Notes: generated from the letters alone by a model not told the origin. Counted from the first letter of the stretch, positions 41,109 through 48,743 are shown. The stretch: 64,000 nt of DNA from Paraburkholderia silviterrae (GCF_004353915.1 NZ_SMRP01000003.1:372001-436000), one strand, 5' to 3'. Numbers and translations: made by a program.

Positions 41109-41840
41109 ATGACCGACCAGACCAGCAGCCACAGCGGCCACAGCAGCCATAGCGGCAGCAAGGCCGAAACGAAGCCGCGCAATCCGTACGCAGGCGTCTA
41201 TCCGGGCAATCTTTTCATGGTGGTCGCGCCCTCGGGCGCGGGCAAGTCCACGCTCGTGAACGCGCTGCTCGACGAAGACAGCGCGATCCGTTTGTCGATC
41301 TCGTACACCACGCGCGCGCCGCGTTCGAAAGAGCGCGACGGCGAGCACTATCACTTCACGAGCGTCGACGATTTTCTCTCGCGTCATGCCGAGGGCGAGT
41401 TCCTCGAAAGCGCGGAAGTGCATGGCAACTACTACGCCACGTCGCGCGTGTGGATCGAAGACCAGATGAAGATCGGCCATGACGTGCTGCTCGAAATCGA
41501 CTGGCAAGGCGCGCAGCAGGTGAAGAAGCAGTTTCGCAACGCAGTGGAAATTTTCATCCTGCCGCCGTCGCTCGATGCACTCGCGGAACGCCTGAAAAAG
41601 CGTGGCGAAGACGAGCCCAACGTCATCACGCGACGCCTGCTTGCAGCGGGTAGCGAGATGGCGCACGCAAGCGAAGCGGAGTATGTCGTGATCAACGAAA
41701 ACTTCGATCGCGCGCTGCAGGAGCTGCGCAACATCGTGAACGCAACGCGTCTGCGTTTCGCGTCGCAATACGCGCGGCACACCGAGCTGTTCGTGCAGCT
41801 CGGCATCCACCAGCCGCAGCCCGGCGCATCGGGCACATAA
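41109..41840 (+). CDS. gmk: Guanylate kinase
   Basis: Phosphorylates GMP to GDP. 243 aa, with an N-terminal Ser/His/Gly extension of about 30 residues before the core. P-loop [17 protein letters not shown]; the GMP-binding segment [22 protein letters not shown] region ([17 protein letters not shown]) and [18 protein letters not shown] follow; lid and C-terminal helices are complete. Upstream of rpoZ and rel, as in E. coli (gmk-rpoZ-spoT), linking GDP supply to ppGpp metabolism. Confidence 0.96.
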   Translation: MTDQTSSHSGHSSHSGSKAETKPRNPYAGVYPGNLFMVVAPSGAGKSTLVNALLDEDSAIRLSISYTTRAPRSKERDGEHYHFTSVDDFLSRHAEGEFLESAEVHGNYYATSRVWIEDQMKIGHDVLLEIDWQGAQQVKKQFRNAVEIFILPPSLDALAERLKKRGEDEPNVITRRLLAAGSEMAHASEAEYVVINENFDRALQELRNIVNATRLRFASQYARHTELFVQLGIHQPQPGASGT

Positions 41841-41880
41841 GGTAGAATAAGAACCTGCTGAGAATGAGAAGGAACCCGAC

Positions 41881-42084
41881 ATGGCCCGCATCACCGTCGA
41901 AGATTGTCTGAAACAAATTCCGAACCGCTTCGAATTGGCGCTCGCAGCGACGTATCGCGCACGCCAGCTCGCCCAAGGTCACACGCCGAAGATCGAAAGC
42001 CGCGACAAGCCTACCGTCGTCGCGCTGCGCGAGATCGCGGCCGGCCAGGTCGGTCTGGAAATGCTGAAAAAGGTGCCCGTCTAA
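41881..42084 (+). CDS. rpoZ: RNA polymerase omega subunit
   Basis: 67 aa. [33 protein letters not shown] is the standard omega N terminus. Omega assists assembly of beta' and forms part of the ppGpp binding site 1, which fits the adjacent rel gene. Starts 40 bases after gmk; TAGAAT at 41844-41849 may be an internal -10. Confidence 0.98.
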   Translation: MARITVEDCLKQIPNRFELALAATYRARQLAQGHTPKIESRDKPTVVALREIAAGQVGLEMLKKVPV

Positions 42085-42096
42085 CGGCGGTCCCTT

Positions 42097-42122
42097 GTAC
42101 TACGCTGTACCTTGTGTAGTAC
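42097..42122. promoter_or_regulatory. Inverted repeat between rpoZ and rel
   Basis: GTACTAC (42097-42103) is perfectly complementary to GTAGTAC (42116-42122) across a 12-base spacer. No T-run follows. It could be an operator or an intra-operon mRNA hairpin. Confidence 0.35.
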
Positions 42123-42200
42123 CCATTTGTCATGTAATTCGTGCCGGGCGTCGTACGCCGCGCGCCAACTGTCAAGGCCTGACCTGATACGGAGGGGAAC

Positions 42201-44567
42201 ATGAGCACCACGCCCTCGCCGGCCACCGAGGTGGACCAGGAAGCCGAGACTGCGAGCCCTGCGCGCAATTACATCGACGCGGTTCTCGAACAGTCGTTTC
42301 GCCATCTGTTCGGGCCGACCGCAACACCGGAGCAGCCTCGCAAGCACGGTGTCGTCTCCATCGCCAATCTGACCGCTGCGCTTTCCGGTTACCTCACGCC
42401 CGAGGAAATCAAGGAAGTCAAAGCGGCGTTTCATTTCAGCGACGAAGCCCACCTCGGGCAATATCGTCAGAGCGGCGAACCCTATATCACCCATCCCGTC
42501 GCCGTTGCGGAGATTTGCGCCGGCTGGAAGCTCGACGCCCAGTCGATCCAGGCTGCGCTCCTGCACGACGTGATGGAAGACCAGGGCGTGACCAAGGCGG
42601 AGCTCGCCGAGCGCTTCGGCGCGAAGGTCGCGGAACTGGTCGACGGCCTGTCGAAACTCGACAAGATGGAGTTTCGCAACCGCGAGGAAGCGCAGGCGGA
42701 GAACTTCCGCAAGATGCTGCTCGCGATGGCGCGCGACGTGCGCGTGATCCTCGTGAAGCTCGCCGACCGGCTGCACAACATGCGCACGCTCGGCGCGGTG
42801 CCGCCCGAGAAGCGCCGCCGTGTGGCGCGCGAGACCATCGACATCTACGCGCCCATCGCGCACCGCCTGGGCCTGAACAATACCTATCGCGAGCTGCAGG
42901 ACCTGAGCTTCGCGAACTTCAATCCGAATCGCTACGCCACGCTCGAAAAGGCGGTGAAGGCCGCGCGCGGCAATCGCCGCGAGGTCGTGAGCAAGATTCT
43001 GGAGTCGGTGCAGCGCGCCATTGCCGATGCGAAGCTCGACGCCGAAGTCACCGGCCGCGAGAAAACCATCTTCAGCATCTACAAGAAGATGCGCGACAAG
43101 CAACTGTCGTTCTCGCAGGTGCTCGACGTGTACGGTTTTCGCGTGGTGGTCGAGTCGCCGCTCGAGTGCTACACCTGCATCGGCGCGCTCCATGCGCTCT
43201 ACAAGCCTGTGCCGGGCAAGTTCAAGGACTACATCGCCATTCCGAAGGTGAACGGCTATCAGTCCCTGCACACCACGCTGGTGGGCCCGTTCGGCGCGCC
43301 CATCGAGTTCCAGGTGCGCACGCGCAAGATGCACGAGATTGCCGAAGCGGGCGTGGCGGCGCACTGGCTCTACAAGAACGGCGGCGCCGATCTCAACGAC
43401 GTCCAGAAGCGCGCGCATCAGTGGCTCAAGTCGCTGCTCGACATCCAGAGCGAGGTGGGCGACTCCAGCGAATTCCTCGAGCACGTCAAGATCGACCTGT
43501 TCCCGGACGCGGTCTATGTCTTCACGCCGAAGTCGAAGATCATGGCGCTGCCGCGCGGCGCCACGGCGCTCGACTTTGCGTATTCGATTCATAGCGACCT
43601 GGGCAACCAGTGCGTCGCCGTGAAGATCAACAACGAGTTGCTGCCGCTGCGCACGGAATTGAAGAGCGGCGACATCGTCGAAGTGATCACCGCGCCGTAT
43701 TCCAAGCCGAATCCGGCATGGCTCGGCTTCGTGCGCACCGGCAAGGCGCGCTCGGCCATCCGTCACTATCTGAAGACGATGCGGCTCACGGAGTCGGTGC
43801 AGCTTGGCGAGCGCCTCGTCGATCAGGCGCTCAAGGGCTATGGCTACCAGCTTGCGGAGGTCTCGCCGGAAGTGTGGGAGAAGCTGGTCCAGTGGACCGG
43901 CAACAAGAACCGCCAGGAGATCTTCGCGGACATCGGCCTCGGCCGGCGCGTGGCGGCGGTCATGGCCAAGCGCATCGAAGTGCTGATGAGCGGCCAGGAC
44001 GCCGACGACGACGATCATCACCATTCGCCGCGCGACCCGAACGCGCCGCATGCGCCGCCCGTGGTCATCACCGGCACCGAAGGCATGTCGGTGCAGCTCT
44101 CGGCCTGCTGCCGCCCGATTCCGGGCGACGACATCATGGGTTATATCGGCATCGGCCTCGGCATGGCGATCCATACCACCGACTGCCGCGTGGCGCAGCG
44201 CATCCACCGGCGCGATCCGGGCCGCTGGATCGACGTGGCGTGGGCGCCGCAGCCGGGGCGTCTGTTCGACGTCGCCGTGAAGGTGCTCGTGAAGAACACG
44301 AAGGGCGTATTTGCCCGCGTGGCCGCCGACATCACGTCCGCCGACGCCAACATCGTGCACATCGCCATGGACGACGACCTCGCGCAGGAGTCCAACATGC
44401 TGCGCTTCGTGATCCAGGTGAGCGACCGCGTGCATCTCGCGAACGTCATGCGTCGCGTGCGCACGAATCCGGACGTCATGCGCATCACGCGCGAGCGTCC
44501 CAGCGACGAAGGGCACCATCGCCACGAGGGTGGCATGCGCATCGAGCGCGAGCGCGCCGATTATTGA
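42201..44567 (+). CDS. spoT: Bifunctional (p)ppGpp synthetase/hydrolase (SpoT/Rel)
   Basis: 788-aa alarmone enzyme. Order: HD hydrolase domain (ITHPVAVAEICAGWKLDAQ, ALLHDVMEDQG and LADRLHNMRTL, metal ligands intact), synthetase domain (GREKTIFSIYKKMRDKQ, VLDVYGFRVVV, KFKDYIAIPKVNGYQSLHTTL), TGS domain (VYVFTPKSKIMALPRGATALDFAYSIH) and a C-terminal ACT/RRM (VKVLVKNTKGVFARVAADIT). An intact HD site means it can degrade as well as make ppGpp, so it is the SpoT-type partner of a separate RelA. The position after gmk-rpoZ matches E. coli spoT. A short His/Asp linker (DADDDDHHHS) precedes the last domains. Confidence 0.95.
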   Translation: MSTTPSPATEVDQEAETASPARNYIDAVLEQSFRHLFGPTATPEQPRKHGVVSIANLTAALSGYLTPEEIKEVKAAFHFSDEAHLGQYRQSGEPYITHPVAVAEICAGWKLDAQSIQAALLHDVMEDQGVTKAELAERFGAKVAELVDGLSKLDKMEFRNREEAQAENFRKMLLAMARDVRVILVKLADRLHNMRTLGAVPPEKRRRVARETIDIYAPIAHRLGLNNTYRELQDLSFANFNPNRYATLEKAVKAARGNRREVVSKILESVQRAIADAKLDAEVTGREKTIFSIYKKMRDKQLSFSQVLDVYGFRVVVESPLECYTCIGALHALYKPVPGKFKDYIAIPKVNGYQSLHTTLVGPFGAPIEFQVRTRKMHEIAEAGVAAHWLYKNGGADLNDVQKRAHQWLKSLLDIQSEVGDSSEFLEHVKIDLFPDAVYVFTPKSKIMALPRGATALDFAYSIHSDLGNQCVAVKINNELLPLRTELKSGDIVEVITAPYSKPNPAWLGFVRTGKARSAIRHYLKTMRLTESVQLGERLVDQALKGYGYQLAEVSPEVWEKLVQWTGNKNRQEIFADIGLGRRVAAVMAKRIEVLMSGQDADDDDHHHSPRDPNAPHAPPVVITGTEGMSVQLSACCRPIPGDDIMGYIGIGLGMAIHTTDCRVAQRIHRRDPGRWIDVAWAPQPGRLFDVAVKVLVKNTKGVFARVAADITSADANIVHIAMDDDLAQESNMLRFVIQVSDRVHLANVMRRVRTNPDVMRITRERPSDEGHHRHEGGMRIERERADY

Positions 44568-44575
44568 CGGCACGG

Positions 44576-44602
44576 GCGGCCCCTGAGCGGGCCGCTGCTT
44601 CG
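44576..44602 (+). terminator. Weak terminator-like hairpin after spoT
   Basis: GCGGCCC pairs with GGGCCGC around CTGAGC nine bases after the spoT stop; only a short TGCTT follows. It may be an attenuating hairpin. Confidence 0.35.
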
Positions 44603-44785
44603 CAACGCTCTGGTTGCGTGACGCGATGGTGCATCGGCTCTACGGGGCTGTGCGGCCGTTTGCTGTGTCGTCCGCCTTGTCGTTCTTTCCCGGCCCGATC
44701 TTCTGCGGCCGTCCGGCGCTGCCCCTGTGCGCCGCGCCTGTGGCGACCCCACGAACCCCTTTCAACCGGAAAGCGAGGGCACGCA

Positions 44786-45274
44786 ATGAACGTAGCTGAC
44801 TTGACCGGCCTCGCGCTCGACTACTGGGTGGCGCGCAGCCTGCCGGACTTCGTGCGGGAGATCTATTTCACCGATAGCGGCGAGACCGTCGCGGTGCGCG
44901 GCAACGACCGTGGCCGTCCGTGGGACGGGCGCTTCGAGCCATCCACATCGTGGGAGGCTGCCGGCGTCGTGCTCGATCGCACCCAGCGCGTCGAGCTGAG
45001 CGAGCGGCATGGCAACGAGCCGGCGCGCTGCGTGGCCCAGTTCGAGGGCGCCCACCGTAAAGTGGAGGCGCATGGCGCAACGACACGCGAGGCGCTGCTG
45101 CGAGCGTTCGTGAAGAGCCGCTTTGGCGACACGGTGGAGGAGATGCTGCGTCAGCCGCAGGCCGTGCTGGGCGCGAGCATGACACTGGTGGGGGAGCCGA
45201 GTGCGATCGGCGACGTGGAGGACTTGCCGCGCCCGGATGCGCAGATCGGCGATATCGGAACGGAGCCGCGCTAG
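44786..45274 (+). CDS. NinX-like (DUF2591) phage-type protein
   Basis: 162 aa. The N terminus DLTGLALDYWVARSLPDF and the following RPWDGRFEPSTSWEAAGVVLDR match the phage NinX/DUF2591 pattern (a DL-TG-ALD-WAVA start and a PST-W segment). The C-terminal third (ATTREALLRAFVKSRFGDTVEEML) corresponds to its helical end. The biochemical role of NinX is not known; it comes from the nin region of lambdoid phages. No other phage gene is near, so this is a domesticated singleton between spoT and the tRNA-Arg pair. GCGAGGG precedes ATG 44786. Confidence 0.65.
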   Translation: MNVADLTGLALDYWVARSLPDFVREIYFTDSGETVAVRGNDRGRPWDGRFEPSTSWEAAGVVLDRTQRVELSERHGNEPARCVAQFEGAHRKVEAHGATTREALLRAFVKSRFGDTVEEMLRQPQAVLGASMTLVGEPSAIGDVEDLPRPDAQIGDIGTEPR

Positions 45275-45300
45275 CCACGCTAACGAGGCGCCACAAAGAC

Positions 45301-45332
45301 AAAGGGCCTTCCTGAATCAGGAAGGCCCTTCG
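45301..45332. terminator. Perfect bidirectional terminator hairpin
   Basis: Thirteen-base arms AAGGGCCTTCCTG / CAGGAAGGCCCTT surround AAT, between the NinX-like gene (+) and tRNA-Arg (-). T content at the ends is low; the stem is very stable. Confidence 0.6.
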
Positions 45333-45337
45333 AAAGG

Positions 45338-45414
45338 TGGCGCGGCTGGCAGGATTCGAACCCACGACCCCTTGGTTCGTAGCCAAGTACTCTATCCAAC
45401 TGAGCTACAGCCGC
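45338..45414 (-). tRNA. tRNA-Arg (anticodon ACG), copy 1
   Basis: On the minus strand the acceptor GCGGCTG pairs with CAGCCGC, the anticodon loop CTACGAA holds ACG, and the T-arm GGTTCGAATCC and encoded CCA are present. It is identical in sequence to the copy at 45493-45569 and is the downstream member of the pair in transcription order. Confidence 0.96.
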
Positions 45415-45492
45415 ACGCTAAAACGATACTACTTACTGCAGTGTACTACCTGAGATTTGCACTGGTATTGCTTGAGCAAAACTCGAGAAAGT

Positions 45493-45569
45493 TGGCGCGG
45501 CTGGCAGGATTCGAACCCACGACCCCTTGGTTCGTAGCCAAGTACTCTATCCAACTGAGCTACAGCCGC
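45493..45569 (-). tRNA. tRNA-Arg (anticodon ACG), copy 2
   Basis: Same structure as copy 1, base for base, including the encoded CCA. The two copies start 155 bases apart and are probably co-transcribed leftwards. ACG (read as ICG) decodes the frequent arginine codons CGC and CGT, so a double gene suits this arginine-rich GC-rich genome. Confidence 0.96.
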
Positions 45570-45709
45570 ACGCAGAAGTGAGATTATAGCAACGTTTTCA
45601 AAAAAGGGAAGGCCCTTATCGCGATTTGTCTGAGGACGCGCTTCGTGTAACCTGAGGGAAGGGTCACAGGGACCGAAGTTGCAAGCAACGTGTAGCGAAG
45701 CGAACCATC

Positions 45710-46273
45710 ATGAACAAGGCATTTGTCAAAGAATCGACCGACAACGACGACGACGATCTCGAGGCCGGTCATCCCGAAATTCCCGCAGGGACCAAGAACT
45801 ACATGACGCCCGCGGGCTACGAGCGCATGCGCAGCGAACTGCTGCACCTGATCGACGAGGACCGGCCCGAAGTGGTCAAGCTCGTCTCGTGGGCCGCCTC
45901 GAACGGCGACCGCTCCGAAAACGGCGATTACATCTACGGCAAGCGCAGGCTGCGCGAAATCGACCGGCGCATCCGCTTTTTGACCAAGCGGCTCGATCTG
46001 GCCGAGGTCGTGGACAGCAGCCGCCAGGAAAGCGTGGAACAGGTGTTCTTTGGTGCGACCGTCGACTACGGCACCGAGGACGGTGAGTCTCATACGATCA
46101 CGATCGTGGGCGTCGACGAGGTCGATCTCGACCGTGGCCACGTGAGCTGGATTTCGCCTATTGCACGCGCGCTCCTGAAGGCCAAAATCGGCGATCAGGT
46201 GACGCTGCATACGCCGGCTGGGCCTGAGCCAGTCGACGTGCTCGACGTGCGCTATCCGGCGCCTGGAGCGTGA
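45710..46273 (+). CDS. greB: Transcript cleavage factor GreB
   Basis: 187 aa. Rescues backtracked RNA polymerase by stimulating cleavage of the nascent RNA. The N-terminal coiled coil (YMTPAGYERMRSELLHLIDEDRPEVV) ends with the acidic tip region, followed by SWAASNGDRSENGDYIYGKRRLREIDRRIRFL, the GreA/GreB signature. The C-terminal FKBP-like domain includes FFGATVDYGTEDGESHTITIVG. The long basic arm and KRRLREIDRRI segment favour GreB over GreA. It carries about 25 extra acidic residues at the N terminus. Confidence 0.95.
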   Translation: MNKAFVKESTDNDDDDLEAGHPEIPAGTKNYMTPAGYERMRSELLHLIDEDRPEVVKLVSWAASNGDRSENGDYIYGKRRLREIDRRIRFLTKRLDLAEVVDSSRQESVEQVFFGATVDYGTEDGESHTITIVGVDEVDLDRGHVSWISPIARALLKAKIGDQVTLHTPAGPEPVDVLDVRYPAPGA

Positions 46274-46344
46274 CGGGCTAGCCAGCGTGGGGCACCTGGC
46301 GGCTGGTCTTGTGTGGGGCTGGCGTCGGGCACCGCGCAGAAATG

Positions 46345-46373
46345 AAAAAAGCGCCGCGAACGGCGCTTTTTTC
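46345..46373. terminator. Bidirectional terminator between greB and the porin
   Basis: AAAAAGCGCCG / CGGCGCTTTTT around CGAA, with A- and T-runs, between convergent genes. Confidence 0.88.
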
Positions 46374-46411
46374 TGCTGCACTGCAGGCCAAAGCAGCCTG
46401 AGGCGTTCTGC

Positions 46412-47578
46412 TTAGAAGCGGTGACGCATACCAACCGTCACAGCAACCTGGTCTTGCGTCGCCGAAGCCGACGTCAGGCCGTTCAGGTACGGTCCGATGT
46501 TGGCCGAGTTCGACGAGATGTGCTGCCAGTCGCCCTGGAGGTACACGTCGGTGCGCTTCGACAGAGCGTAGTCCGTCTGCAGTGCGACCGTGTTGTAGTT
46601 CGGGTTCACGCCGCCGCCGAAGTTCGCACGGGTGTACGTGTACGCGCCAGCCAGGCTCAGGGCCGGGGTCAGAGCGTAACGGATGTTGCCTTCAAAGTTC
46701 TGGAAACGTACGCTGTTCCCGTGAAGATTGATGCCGTTAGCCGTACCCGACTGCGTGGGCGAGATGCCAATCGCGTTGCCCAGTTGCGTCTGCGAGTAGA
46801 CGAAGCCTGCCGTCGCCGGGCCGAACGTGTAGTTCACGCCGCCGCCGAACGTGCTTTGGCGAGCTGCACCGAAGGTGTAGTCGCCTGCTTGTGCACCCGA
46901 GAACGTAGCCGAGTTGAACTGCTGGTTGTTGATGTTGTTGTTCGCGTGCAGGTAAGCAGCTGCAAAGTTCAGGCCGGCGTAGTTATACGTCGCGCCGACG
47001 CTGTATGCGCGGTTGTTCGCGAATTCGGTGCTGTTCGAGAACGAGTACGTGCCGCCGAACTTGAAGCCTGCGTAGTTGACGCTCGAGTACTTGACCGTGT
47101 TGTTGAAACGAACCGAGTTGTTCAGGTTGTCGTTGTCGAACGGGTGAGCAGCGATCGTGCCACCGTATTGCGTGCCGGTGTTCGACAGCGGTGCGAGGTA
47201 GTCGACGACGGAGTCGTACTGACGACCGAGGGTGACCGCGCCGTACTGGTCGCTAGCCAGACCAACGAACGCTTGACGGCCGAACATGCGGCCCTTTTGA
47301 CCGAGGTTGCCGTTGTCGATGTTGAAGCCGTTTTCCAACGTGAAGATGGCCTTCAGACCGCCACCGAGGTCTTCAGCGCCGCGCAGGCCCCAACGGCTGC
47401 CGTTGACCGTGCCGCTCGTTGCTTGCCAGGCGCTGTGACCGCTCGTAGCGCTCACACGCTGGTTGTTCGAGTAGGTGATGCCGGCGTCAATGAGGCCGTA
47501 CAGCGTAACGCTGCTTTGCGCGTGCGCAGCCGTTGCACAAACGCCCGTGAGGGCAGCGACCATGAGAGTCTTTTTCAT
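46412..47578 (-). CDS. Gram-negative porin (Burkholderia OmpC-like)
   Basis: 388-aa precursor of a 16-stranded trimeric outer-membrane porin that passes small hydrophilic solutes. The signal peptide MKKTLMVAALTGVCATAAHA is cleaved before QSSVTLYG. Typical strands include SVTLYGLIDAGITYSNN, GSRWGLRGAEDLGGGLKAIFTLE, and the chain ends in VGMRHRF with the terminal Phe that BamA recognises. ATG 47578 is used; a longer frame to 47659 adds a non-signal leader. An approximately 190-base 5' leader is predicted from the -10 at 47774-47779. Such porins are usual targets of small RNAs. Confidence 0.93.
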   Translation of the reverse strand: MKKTLMVAALTGVCATAAHAQSSVTLYGLIDAGITYSNNQRVSATSGHSAWQATSGTVNGSRWGLRGAEDLGGGLKAIFTLENGFNIDNGNLGQKGRMFGRQAFVGLASDQYGAVTLGRQYDSVVDYLAPLSNTGTQYGGTIAAHPFDNDNLNNSVRFNNTVKYSSVNYAGFKFGGTYSFSNSTEFANNRAYSVGATYNYAGLNFAAAYLHANNNINNQQFNSATFSGAQAGDYTFGAARQSTFGGGVNYTFGPATAGFVYSQTQLGNAIGISPTQSGTANGINLHGNSVRFQNFEGNIRYALTPALSLAGAYTYTRANFGGGVNPNYNTVALQTDYALSKRTDVYLQGDWQHISSNSANIGPYLNGLTSASATQDQVAVTVGMRHRF

Positions 47579-47747
47579 CTTTGTAAACTCCGAGAACAGA
47601 GGTGGGTTTCGTTGAACCCTGTTTGGGAAACCGTCCACGCGATGGGCAGCGAGAGGCAATACTCGCGTGGCGCGTTAATCCGTCGAAGTCGGTTTCCGGA
47701 CAGGCAGAGTGTAGAGACGGTGCTCGGAAAGGGGGTGTTCCGATTCG

Positions 47748-47764
47748 CGCAATAAAGTATTGCG
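47748..47764 (-). promoter_or_regulatory. Hairpin at the predicted 5' end of the porin mRNA
   Basis: CGCAATA and TATTGCG form perfect 7-base arms around three bases. It lies a few bases downstream of the transcription start predicted from TATAAT 47774-47779, so the transcript would begin with a stem-loop, as on the stable ompA mRNA. It could equally be an operator. Confidence 0.35.
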
Positions 47765-47773
47765 AAATCAGAA

Positions 47774-47779
47774 ATTATA
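47774..47779 (-). promoter_or_regulatory. Candidate -10 box of the porin gene
   Basis: A perfect TATAAT on the minus strand, about 195 bases upstream of the porin start codon. No good -35 at 16-18 bases. The region is AT-rich compared with the rest of the window. Confidence 0.4.
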
Positions 47780-47983
47780 TTGAGACTCGCGTTAGGCCTT
47801 ACTGGTTGGGGCTTTCGGCGAAATTCAGGATGGCGAGGGGAGGGTGTCAACCGAACGGCGTTGTGCGATCGCTACACCAATTGATCGCGAAAAACAACGC
47901 CAATCCGGGTCAATCGCGATTATTGCTACCCACGTAACAGATGGTTGTGCTGGACAGAGTTAATGTGTCAGCGGCGCTGCGGC

Positions 47984-47989
47984 TATACT
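47984..47989 (+). promoter_or_regulatory. Candidate -10 box of the orphan small RNA
   Basis: TATACT (five of six to TATAAT) places a start near 47996, directly in front of the first hairpin. The -35 region is poor (TTAATG with an 18-base spacer). Confidence 0.45.
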
Positions 47990-47995
47990 GCAATG

Positions 47996-48080
47996 GCTGC
48001 TTTTCGAAGCAGACTTTTTCGTTGACGAAAAAGATCTCCAAACCTTTGTCAGCGCGGCCCAAAGCCGCGCTCTTTTTTTG
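47996..48080 (+). ncRNA. Candidate small regulatory RNA divergent from the porin
   Basis: An orphan transcription unit with no ORF. Order: hairpin 1 CTGCTT-TTCG-AAGCAG (47997-48012, UUCG tetraloop, perfect), hairpin 2 CTTTTTCGT / ACGAAAAAG (48014-48033), a 17-base unpaired stretch ATCTCCAAACCTTTGTC (48034-48050), then the terminator AGCGCGGC-CCAAA-GCCGCGCT with C and seven T (48051-48079). This is the layout of an Hfq-type sRNA: structured 5' part, unpaired seed, GC-rich terminator with a long U tail. No plus-strand gene lies upstream for the terminator to serve, since the porin is on the minus strand. Size about 85 nt. The function and targets are not known from sequence. Confidence 0.6.
48051..48080 (+). 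terminator. Strong intrinsic terminator of the orphan RNA
   Basis: An 8-bp stem AGCGCGGC/GCCGCGCT is followed by C and seven T on the plus strand. Read on the minus strand it lacks a T-run after the stem, so it does not serve the 69-aa gene to the right. Confidence 0.82.
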
Positions 48081-48133
48081 CCCGCGTCCCGCTGGCCACG
48101 CGTCGCAGGCCCTCGCAGCTCCCTCGTGGCCCT

Positions 48134-48343
48134 TTACCTGGCGGGCTCTTCCGGCGGCTCCGGCTGCAGGCTCCAGTCTTCCATTACATAGTGTCGAGCG
48201 TCCATAGGGGAACACAGCAGGTTGTGCCAATGGTCGCCGTGCCATGAACCGTACGCCTCGAGTTCGGCCGTCGTTGCGCTTGCCGGGTCGGTGCCGTCGA
48301 TCTGTACGAGCCAATGAAAGCACCGTCGTAGTGCGGTCAGCAT
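48134..48343 (-). CDS. Small conserved-looking protein, unknown function
   Basis: 69 aa, soluble, aromatic-rich (MLTALRRCFHWLVQIDG, GSWHGDHWHNLLCSP, YVMEDWSLQ). ATG 48343 has GGGAGG five to six bases upstream, which decides the start; an in-frame ATG at 48376 lacks a site. No family recognised. The gene is monocistronic and neighbours the candidate sRNA and the csp gene. Confidence 0.55.
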   Translation of the reverse strand: MLTALRRCFHWLVQIDGTDPASATTAELEAYGSWHGDHWHNLLCSPMDARHYVMEDWSLQPEPPEEPAR

Positions 48344-48596
48344 GGTTGCCTCCCATTGCGCGCTAACGGTATTCATGATGGATTGAATGTATTACTCGAA
48401 CAACCGGTAAAAACACTTACGTTTGACACGTATTGTTACATTTGGGGCAATTCTTCCCGATCCGGCACCGGTCTTCCATTAAGCGGTAAAAAAGGTAGTC
48501 TCCATGCATATTCATTTCTCACGCATATATATCTGCATGCCTTTTGATGCTTGCTGGTTTATCTCTGAGATGGGATTGCTGTTATAAAAAATTCGC

Positions 48597-48626
48597 TTGA
48601 CTGGCGATTGACGTTCCCCGTATAAC
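48597..48626 (+). promoter_or_regulatory. Promoter of the cold-shock gene
   Basis: TTGACT (48597-48602), an 18-base spacer and TATAAC (48621-48626) make a good sigma-70 promoter. The start would be near 48633, giving a 5' leader of about 110 bases, as is typical of cold-shock genes. The surrounding 48344-48743 region is AT-rich and holds no other gene. Confidence 0.65.
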
Positions 48627-48642
48627 GACGATTCTGAATTAC

Positions 48643-48743
48643 CTTTCAGCTTCAATTCCAATGGGGAATGCAGAGAGGCAAGTCAGTTGGCTTTCGGCGT
48701 GAGGATATTGCCCGCGTCATTATATTTCTAGGGAAACTGAAAG
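48643..48743 (+). promoter_or_regulatory. csp leader segment that can pair with the start region
   Basis: CTTTCAG (48643-48649) near the 5' end of the leader is perfectly complementary to CTGAAAG (48737-48743), the seven bases directly before the csp ATG. Closing this pair would hide the initiation site, and opening or refolding in the cold would expose it. This is structural inference. Confidence 0.4.
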
